Below are positions 5,665 through 10,598 of a DNA stretch of 10,598 nt, piece after piece. Source of the stretch: Deltaproteobacteria bacterium (GTDB lineage Bacteria > Desulfobacterota > Desulfobacteria > Desulfobacterales > JAUVGT01); assembly GCA_030593645.1 (NCBI GenBank), contig JAUVGT010000159.1, positions 1-10,598 on the forward strand, in the 5' to 3' direction. How positions within the stretch are numbered: position 1 is the first letter of the stretch; each line of letters begins with the position of its first letter. A program made the translations under genes and the position numbers. The notes under the pieces were generated by a model. The model saw only the letters and a list, made by a program, of their open reading frames with translations. It did not search any database and was not told the DNA's origin.

Positions 5665-7053
5665 ATGCCTGAAGGAACACTTTGCAATAAAAAGCCGATA
5701 GATACTGAAGAAGATCTTAAAACATTACTCCAAGACACCGGTGGAAAAACGTATTACGAGGAGATGAAAGTTCTGGATGTGAACAGCGATCTTCTATGGA
5801 ATACAATCAAAAATACCTGTAAATCACGTATGAAGACATGGCTTGAAATATGCGCGCATTGTGGAATGTGCGCGAACAGCTGTTTTCTCTACCTGATTAA
5901 TGACTGTGACCCCAAGCAGGTGCCGGCCTATAAGATCCAGTCTACTTTAGGTGAAATCATAAAAAAGAAGGGAAAAGTAGACAATGATTTCATGCATATG
6001 GCCATGGAAACAGCATGGGCGAAATGCACCTGCTGTAACCGCTGTGGAATGTACTGTCCCCATGGGATTGATATGGGCATCATGTTCGGCTATCTGCGGG
6101 GTCTTTTATACGCTCAGGGGTTTGTGCCCTGGGAACTGAAAATCGGGGCAGGAATGCACCGGGTTTACCGGGCACAGATGGATGTAACGGATACGGATTT
6201 TACCGAAACATTTGAATGGATGGTGGAAGAATACGAAGAAGATTATCCGGGGCTTACGGTTCCGATTGATAAAGAAGGCGCGGACATTATGTACACGGTT
6301 AATGCCCGTGAAGTCAAACACTATCCTGAAGATTTGGCAGAGGCCGCAATCTTGTTTCATCTCGCGGGAGAAAACTGGACAGTACCGTCAAGCGGCTGGG
6401 AGCAGACAAGTCTTTCCATGTTTGCCGGTGACTGGCCGGCGTGTAAAATGCAGGTGGAACACGTGTATGCCGCAATGGAAAGGTTAAAACCCAAAAGAAT
6501 GGTCGGCACGGAATGTGGACATGCTCATCGGGCAACAGTCATTGAGGGTCCATATTGGGCCGGAAGGAAAGACGGTAAGCCACCGGTGGAATCGATTCAT
6601 TATGTGGAGTGGATCGCAGAAGCCCTTAAAACCGGCAAGCTTAAAATTGATCCCGCAAAGAGAATAAAGCAACCGGTAACGCTTCAGGATTCCTGCAATT
6701 ATATACGTAACCACGGTTTAAAAACGGCGACAAGGGAAATAATCAGTTATATTGTTGAGCCTGGTTACTTTGTGGAAATGACGCCAAACAAAGAACACAA
6801 TTACTGCTGCGGAGGGGGCGGAGGATTTAACGGGATCGGTATTTTTCGTTCGCAGCGAAATAAAGCATTGATAACCAAGCGCGATCAGCTGCTTGATACC
6901 GGTGCTGAACTTGTGATCGCACCATGTCATAACTGCTGGGACGCTATAAGAGATTTGGAGGAGGAGTACAAAATTGGAATTAAATGGTCATTTCTCAAAC
7001 CTTTACTCATCAGCATGGTTCAGGTACCCGAGCATTTACAACCAAAAGAATAG
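5665..7053 (+). CDS. hmcF: HmcF, cytoplasmic iron-sulfur CCG-domain protein
   Basis: This 462-residue protein without membrane helices is the cytoplasmic electron outlet of Hmc; D. vulgaris HmcF has nearly the same length. Two ferredoxin-type 4Fe-4S sites come first: C63/C66/C69/C73 and C121/C124/C127/C131. The C-terminal half carries HdrB/GlpC-like CCG domains. The second is complete (C344, C381-C382 in NYCCGGGGG, C421-X2-C424 in APCHNC), the pattern that binds a noncubane cluster in HdrB. The first has kept only C260 and C284 and is probably not a cluster site. The partner that takes the electrons is unknown; a link to cytoplasmic sulfate reduction is generally assumed. AAGGAG (5650-5655) lies 9 nt before ATG 5665. 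An ATG at 5658 opens only four codons in another frame. Confidence 0.93.
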   Translation: MPEGTLCNKKPIDTEEDLKTLLQDTGGKTYYEEMKVLDVNSDLLWNTIKNTCKSRMKTWLEICAHCGMCANSCFLYLINDCDPKQVPAYKIQSTLGEIIKKKGKVDNDFMHMAMETAWAKCTCCNRCGMYCPHGIDMGIMFGYLRGLLYAQGFVPWELKIGAGMHRVYRAQMDVTDTDFTETFEWMVEEYEEDYPGLTVPIDKEGADIMYTVNAREVKHYPEDLAEAAILFHLAGENWTVPSSGWEQTSLSMFAGDWPACKMQVEHVYAAMERLKPKRMVGTECGHAHRATVIEGPYWAGRKDGKPPVESIHYVEWIAEALKTGKLKIDPAKRIKQPVTLQDSCNYIRNHGLKTATREIISYIVEPGYFVEMTPNKEHNYCCGGGGGFNGIGIFRSQRNKALITKRDQLLDTGAELVIAPCHNCWDAIRDLEEEYKIGIKWSFLKPLLISMVQVPEHLQPKE

Positions 7054-7077
7054 GGTGTTATAGCTGTTGCTGCACCC
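7053..7077 (+). other. Intercistronic hairpin between hmcF and the usp gene
   Basis: GGGTG (7053-7057) pairs with CACCC (7073-7077), and a small inner AGC/GCT stem lies in the loop. No T-run follows, so it is not a canonical terminator; it may protect or process the hmc mRNA, or be incidental. Confidence 0.3.
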
Positions 7078-7093
7078 GTTAATGAGGTGACAT

Positions 7094-7993
7094 ATGTTTA
7101 AAAAGATACTATTCGCCACGTCAGCCACCCCGGTATGTGATCATGCTGCCCGTGTTGCATTTGATATGGCTCAGCGATATGACTCACATATCAGTGTTTT
7201 TCATGTCATGGGAATTCCGACACGTGGTTACAGCCAGGTTGTACTGGATGTAAAAACCGGAGAAAAAGTAGATCTTGATGATGATTATATGGATTGGGTT
7301 AAAGAGGAAGTCAAAACGTATTATTCAAAGCAGATTGAAAAAGTAAAAAAATACGATATTGATACTGTTGTTGGAATCCCGTATCGTGAAATACTAAGAG
7401 CAATACGAAAACTAAAACCTGATCTCGTAATCATGGGCGGCAGTACGGGTGATGAGGAAGAGTCTGTATATAAAAAGGGTATCGCTGGATCAACCCTTCA
7501 GAAAGTAGCCAAGTCATCGAATTGTCCGATGCTGGTCGTGAACAGGCCGGCGGCATCTTTCTGGGGAGGTCTTTCAAAGGTGGTATTTGGTACAGATTTT
7601 TCCAAGGCATCTGATGCCGCGTTTAATTTCGCGCTTAAACTTGTGAAAGCCCTTGATTGTGAACTTCATATTTTTCATGCGTTGGATATCAGCAGCATTC
7701 ATCTGGGAAGAGCACTCACCCAGGATGAGATTGAATCAAAAATTCGGGAATCTCTTCGCCAGATCAGGGGGAAATATATAAATAAAATAAAGGATAGCAG
7801 CAGTTGTTCCTTTGATGTCTGGGAAGGAATACCTTACGTGGAGATTGTGAAATACGCGCGTGAAAAGTACGCGGATCTTATTGTCATGGCGCATCACACC
7901 AGGAAAATGGATCCTGAAGATACAAGACTTGGAAGTAATATTGAACAGGTCATTGTTCGAGCAGGATGCCCGGTTATCAGTATTAATAAATAA
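7094..7993 (+). CDS. Tandem-domain universal stress protein (UspA family)
   Basis: The 299-residue product holds two Usp domains (about 1-150 and 161-298). Each starts with the usual strand (KKILFATSATP; SKVVFGTDFSKAS) and ends with the nucleotide-site strand and helix (LVIMGGSTG ... GSTLQKV; LIVMAHHTR ... GSNIEQVI). The first domain approximates the ATP-binding G-X2-G-X9-G-S/T motif, with a longer spacing between the second and third glycine (G116, G119, G132-S133); in the second the leading glycines are replaced by H267-H268, so nucleotide binding there is doubtful. The family is linked to energy limitation and redox stress, with no specific reaction. It sits 40 nt after hmcF, with GAGGTGA at 7084-7090. 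The D. vulgaris operon as I know it has no usp gene here. Confidence 0.88.
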   Translation: MFKKILFATSATPVCDHAARVAFDMAQRYDSHISVFHVMGIPTRGYSQVVLDVKTGEKVDLDDDYMDWVKEEVKTYYSKQIEKVKKYDIDTVVGIPYREILRAIRKLKPDLVIMGGSTGDEEESVYKKGIAGSTLQKVAKSSNCPMLVVNRPAASFWGGLSKVVFGTDFSKASDAAFNFALKLVKALDCELHIFHALDISSIHLGRALTQDEIESKIRESLRQIRGKYINKIKDSSSCSFDVWEGIPYVEIVKYAREKYADLIVMAHHTRKMDPEDTRLGSNIEQVIVRAGCPVISINK

Positions 7994-8061
7994 GATTCTA
8001 TATTGACATATCATCGTTGAGATATTCTCTGCGTTCAAATTCTTGAAAAGAGAGGTTTTTG

Positions 8062-8412
8062 ATGAAGAAAAAAATACTTATTATTGAAGATGACCCCAAT
8101 GTTGTGGATTACCTTGTTTCCCTGTTTGAGGATAATGGATACAAGACTTTTTCAGCGGGGGACGCGGCAGAAGGACTGAAGCTTGCCAAGAAAGAGGTGC
8201 CGGACTTGATTACACTCGACCTGGAACTGCCGGGTGAGTGGGGACCGCGATTTTATCGAAAAATGTCACTGGAAAAGAATTTGAAAAATATTCCCGTGAT
8301 TGTAATTAGTGGTATGACAGGAAATGAACATGCCGTTGGCCGTGCTGTTGCAAGCATTACAAAGCCATTTAATCGGGATGAGCTTTTGAAAATAGTCAAG
8401 GATTCAATTTAG
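8062..8412 (+). CDS. rrf1: Rrf1-like single-domain response regulator
   Basis: A stand-alone CheY-like receiver of 116 residues. The acidic pocket is E9-D10-D11, the phosphoacceptor is D53 (ITLDLELPG), S83 follows the fourth strand (VISG) and K101 is the conserved lysine in ITKPF, so all active residues are present. There is no output domain. D. vulgaris Rrf1, encoded after hmcF and before rrf2, is likewise a receiver-only protein, which with the context supports the name. Start: ATG 8062 with AGAGG at 8051-8055; the TTG at 8059 is too near that site. It probably receives phosphate from the kinase encoded next. The 68 nt upstream hold a TTGACA (8003-8008) without a convincing -10. Confidence 0.85.
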   Translation: MKKKILIIEDDPNVVDYLVSLFEDNGYKTFSAGDAAEGLKLAKKEVPDLITLDLELPGEWGPRFYRKMSLEKNLKNIPVIVISGMTGNEHAVGRAVASITKPFNRDELLKIVKDSI

Positions 8413-8438
8413 TTCGTTATGTAACCGGAATTGAATCC
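8400..8438 (+). other. Long hairpin straddling the rrf1 stop codon
   Basis: GGATTCAATT (8400-8409) and AATTGAATCC (8429-8438) form a perfect 10-bp stem with a 19-nt loop that contains the rrf1 stop codon. No T-run follows. It could lower expression of the kinase relative to rrf1, through pausing, processing or RNA stability. Confidence 0.4.
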
Positions 8439-8480
8439 AGGCGTTTCATTTGATTTGAAATAATTAAATAACGGATCAGA

Positions 8481-9992
8481 ATGGCAGATGAGATATTACT
8501 TATAGACCGGGATAAAAGCCATGCAGATGCTCTGAGCATTTACCTGGAGCGTCAGCAATTTGAGGTTTTTATTGCCGATTCTGTTGAAAATATTCTGATT
8601 CTTCTTGATAACTTGATTCCGGATATTATACTTGCCGATCCCTTTTTACCGGAGTTGAGAGTCATTAACCTTCTTAAACAGATCAAAAACTCCAATCCCT
8701 CTACACAGATCATCATTACACCAGACCATGATTATTACGATCAAGCTATTGAAGAACTCCAGAGCGATGTTTTGACCTATCTTCAAAAACCGATTAATAG
8801 TCATCTTCTGGATTTATCACTGAAACAGGCACGGGAATGGATCAGTCTTAATAAGAAGCTGGATCGATATGCCGGAAAACTTGGTGATTTGCATAACGCA
8901 CAAAACCTTTATCAGCAGCTATTTGATGAAGTACCATGCTATATCTCCGTTCAGGACAGGGAGTTTCGGCTTACCGCAACAAATCGTATGTTTAAAAAAG
9001 ATTTTGGCAATGAGATCGGCAGTTATTGTTATGAAATTTACAAGCACCGTACATCACCGTGCCCGGATTGCCCGGTAGATGCTACATTTGAAGATGGAGA
9101 GTCCCACCAGACAGAAGAGATTGTTACATCCAAATCCGGCAAGCATTATAATACATTGACCTGGACCGCTCCCATTGAAGATGCGACTGGAAAAATTACG
9201 CAGGTTATTGAGATGTCAACGAATATTACCCAGATTCGTCAGCTCCAGGACCACCTGACATCCCTTGGTTTGATGCTGGGTTCCATGTCTCACGGTGTTA
9301 AAGGAATGCTGACTGCCCTTGATGGGGGTATTTATCAACTGGAAAGCGGTATCGCGAATAAAGATGATGAAAGAATAACCAAAGCGTTTGACCAGGTCAA
9401 GCATATGACGGACAAGATAAAGGATATGGTTCTGGAGATCCTTTATTACGCAAAATCAAGGGCTTTAAAATATCAATCGGTTGATGTTAATCAGCTCGCA
9501 GAGAGTATTAAAGACACAGTTGAACCGATCGCGAAAAAAAACGATATCGAACTGAATATGCATATATCGCCTTCTATGGGTAAAATGGACATCGATTCAA
9601 ACTGGGTAAAAGCCGCCCTGGTGAATTTCATTGAAAATGCCGTTGATGCCTGCACTTATGATCGAAGTAAAAAAGAGCACCATGTTGATTTTAGTGTTTG
9701 TGAAAAAAGACCGGATTATGTATGTTTTGAAATCAGTGATAATGGGATGGGAATGGATCAGGAAACAAAGGAGAAAATGTTTACTCTCTTTTTCACTTCA
9801 AAAGGATCCCATGGAACCGGGCTGGGATTGTTTATCGCCCATCGTGTGATCACGCAGCACAGCGGCGCGATTACTGTGGAATCAGAATTGCGGGAAGGAT
9901 CCTGGTTTCAAATCTGTCTTCCCCGTAAACGACCGGAACACCCGCGAGTAGTTGATTTCCCGGAAATGAATTTAAATAACTCCGGGAAATAA
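8481..9992 (+). CDS. REC-PAS hybrid sensor histidine kinase
   Basis: A soluble 503-residue kinase with no membrane helix. Residues 1-125 are a receiver (D9, D11, phosphoacceptor D53 in ILADPFLPE, T80, K103). A linker helix leads to a PAS domain (about 142-255) holding C183 and the CPDC pair C194/C197. The H-box is SMSHGVKGMLTALDGG with H271, followed by the N-box NFIENAVDAC (N386), the G1 box SDNGMGMD (D420), an F-box and the G2 box GTGLGLFIA (445-453), so kinase activity is expected. No DNA-binding domain is present. It lies between rrf1 and rrf2, where D. vulgaris has no kinase, and is the obvious phosphodonor for Rrf1. The PAS cysteines suggest a redox or metal signal. Only a weak GGA (8473-8475) precedes the ATG, so translation may be low. 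Confidence 0.9.
   Translation: MADEILLIDRDKSHADALSIYLERQQFEVFIADSVENILILLDNLIPDIILADPFLPELRVINLLKQIKNSNPSTQIIITPDHDYYDQAIEELQSDVLTYLQKPINSHLLDLSLKQAREWISLNKKLDRYAGKLGDLHNAQNLYQQLFDEVPCYISVQDREFRLTATNRMFKKDFGNEIGSYCYEIYKHRTSPCPDCPVDATFEDGESHQTEEIVTSKSGKHYNTLTWTAPIEDATGKITQVIEMSTNITQIRQLQDHLTSLGLMLGSMSHGVKGMLTALDGGIYQLESGIANKDDERITKAFDQVKHMTDKIKDMVLEILYYAKSRALKYQSVDVNQLAESIKDTVEPIAKKNDIELNMHISPSMGKMDIDSNWVKAALVNFIENAVDACTYDRSKKEHHVDFSVCEKRPDYVCFEISDNGMGMDQETKEKMFTLFFTSKGSHGTGLGLFIAHRVITQHSGAITVESELREGSWFQICLPRKRPEHPRVVDFPEMNLNNSGK
9955..9990 (+). other. Hairpin at the 3' end of the kinase gene
   Basis: ATTTCCCGGA (9955-9964) and TCCGGGAAAT (9981-9990) form a perfect 10-bp stem with a 16-nt AT-rich loop. 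Its last base is the first base of the kinase stop codon. The following sequence AATCGATCGG lacks a T-run, so intrinsic termination is unlikely; it may be a 3' stabiliser or a weak Rho-dependent boundary that separates rrf2 from the upstream transcript. Confidence 0.35.
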
Positions 9993-10021
9993 TCGATCGG
10001 GATGTTTTACAATTCAGACTT

Positions 10022-10049
10022 TTTACGAGACCATCAGACTTGATAGATA
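10022..10049 (+). promoter_or_regulatory. Possible weak promoter for rrf2
   Basis: TTTACG (10022-10027) and TAGATA (10044-10049), 16 nt apart, are the best sigma70-like pair in the 115-nt gap before rrf2. Both hexamers are poor. TACT (10057-10060) and AGTA (10070-10073) downstream echo the half-sites of the hmc operator but with a much longer spacer, so autoregulation is only a possibility. Confidence 0.2.
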
Positions 10050-10107
10050 AATTAGCTACTAAAACGATCAGTACGATTGTTGATTGTGATGAATCCCAGA
10101 GGTACGA

Positions 10108-10482
10108 ATGCGATTGACCACAAAAAGCAGGTATGGAACACGGCTAATCCTGGATCTGGCAATATACGCCAAAAAAGGACCTGTACCTCTGGGAGATGTT
10201 GCCAAAAGGCAGAATATATCGGCAAAATATCTTGAGCAGCTGATCCGGAAGCTTAAAAAGGCGGGTATTATTGAAAGCCATCGAGGACCTTTTGGCGGTC
10301 ACATGCTTGCGAAATCACCGGGTGAAATAACCATCGGTGATATCGTCAGGATACTCGAGGAAACAACGGCCATAACCGATTGCGCGGAAGAAGATGAACA
10401 ACTCTGCGGCCAATGTAACCGGGCAGGGGATTGTCTGTCCAGGTGGGTGTGGGTGGAAGCGAGCAAAGCCATGTTTGATTGA
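10108..10482 (+). CDS. rrf2: Rrf2-family transcriptional regulator
   Basis: A 124-residue Rrf2-family protein with an N-terminal winged helix-turn-helix (MRLTTKSRYGTRLILDLA, then ISAKYLEQLIRKLKKAGI and the wing SHRGPFGGHML). Four cysteines, C92, C100, C103 and C109, occupy the loop where IscR, NsrR and relatives bind an Fe-S cluster, so a redox- or iron-sensing cluster is likely. In D. vulgaris the equivalent Rrf2 represses the hmc operon; the matching target here is the dyad at 493-529. AGAGG (10098-10102) supports the start. The protein stops at WVEASKAMFD, about 10-20 residues before the family's usual end (typically a further short helix), so the C-terminus may be shortened or frameshifted. 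Confidence 0.88.
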   Translation: MRLTTKSRYGTRLILDLAIYAKKGPVPLGDVAKRQNISAKYLEQLIRKLKKAGIIESHRGPFGGHMLAKSPGEITIGDIVRILEETTAITDCAEEDEQLCGQCNRAGDCLSRWVWVEASKAMFD

Positions 10483-10536
10483 AAACATCCAAGAGCGAAT
10501 CACTCGAAAGAAAAAAGCCCGCGAATCAACTAACTC

Positions 10537-10566
10537 TTGATCTATTTAGTCTTTTCATAGTATCAT
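10537..10566 (+). promoter_or_regulatory. Predicted promoter of the next gene
   Basis: TTGATC (10537-10542) and TATCAT (10561-10566) are separated by 18 nt and match the sigma70 consensus at 4 and 5 of 6 positions. They lie 55 nt after rrf2 and just before the start signals at the window edge, which suggests that the hmc cluster ends with rrf2. No intrinsic terminator is visible between 10483 and 10536. Confidence 0.4.
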
Positions 10567-10594
10567 TTTTCTTTAACGAATCGGGAGATATTCT

Positions 10595-10598
10595 ATGG
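10595..10598 (+). CDS. Start of a following gene (cut by window edge)
   Basis: GGGAG (10583-10587) followed after 7 nt by ATG at 10595-10597 has the layout of a translation start. Only four bases are inside the window, so the product cannot be named. Confidence 0.35.

Noticed and set aside
8003..8028. A possible internal promoter before rrf1 (TTGACA with TATTCT).
   Set aside because: The spacer is only 14 nt and no better -10 exists at 16-18 nt.
10057..10073. An Rrf2 autoregulatory operator before rrf2 (TACT ... AGTA).
   Set aside because: Only four bases per arm match and the spacer differs from the hmc operator dyads, so it is within chance expectation.
10529..10550. ACTAA ... TTAGT inverted repeat before the next gene.
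   Set aside because: Five-base arms with a 12-nt spacer in AT-rich DNA are common by chance and do not match the dyad at 493-529.
1..10598. CRISPR arrays, tRNA or rRNA genes, insertion sequences, phage genes or a defence system.
   Set aside because: None of their signatures (spaced direct repeats, cloverleaf, transposase or integrase motifs) was seen; the window is a metabolic operon with its regulators.

Overview
The window carries an almost complete copy of the Hmc (high-molecular-weight cytochrome c) operon, all on the + strand. The gene set (a 16-heme exported cytochrome, a four-cluster Tat-exported ferredoxin-like protein, NrfD- and NarI-type membrane subunits, a cytoplasmic CCG-domain iron-sulfur protein, and Rrf1 and Rrf2 regulators) is typical of sulfate-reducing Desulfobacterota. 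The moderate G+C and the departures from the Desulfovibrio vulgaris gene order (hmcABCDEF-rrf1-rrf2) suggest a relative outside Desulfovibrio, perhaps in the Desulfobacterales. That placement is an inference.

Layout. 1-189 is the C-terminal end of an OsmC-like protein. 190-586 is non-coding: a degenerate palindromic repeat (about 221-317), then a promoter (TTGACA at 482) whose -10 region lies inside a nearly perfect inverted repeat (493-529), the likely operator. 587-7053 holds hmcA, hmcB, hmcC, a short hmcD of 47 codons, hmcE and hmcF. 7094-9992 holds a tandem universal stress protein, the single-domain response regulator Rrf1 and a REC-PAS-histidine kinase. 10108-10482 is the Rrf2-family repressor with four cysteines. 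A promoter and a ribosome binding site for a next gene lie at the right edge.

How the genes work together. By analogy with Hmc, periplasmic electrons (from hydrogenase through cytochrome c3) enter the multiheme HmcA. They pass to the periplasmic clusters of HmcB, cross the membrane through HmcC, HmcD and HmcE, and reach HmcF on the cytoplasmic side. Rrf2, probably Fe-S or redox responsive, is expected to repress the promoter. Rrf1 and the kinase would form a phosphotransfer pair, but neither has a DNA-binding output domain.

The most unusual signal is a 71-72 nt element present twice inside the operon. Each copy starts exactly at the TAA stop codon of the upstream gene (hmcA at 2225, hmcE at 5551), and each lies just upstream of an iron-sulfur protein gene (hmcB, hmcF). 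The copies share long identical blocks and can form the same set of three helices with compensatory or wobble changes and variable loops. Each is followed by mutually exclusive hairpins that could hide or expose the next ribosome binding site. This looks like a duplicated cis-acting RNA (riboswitch-like or processing element) that I cannot match to a known family.
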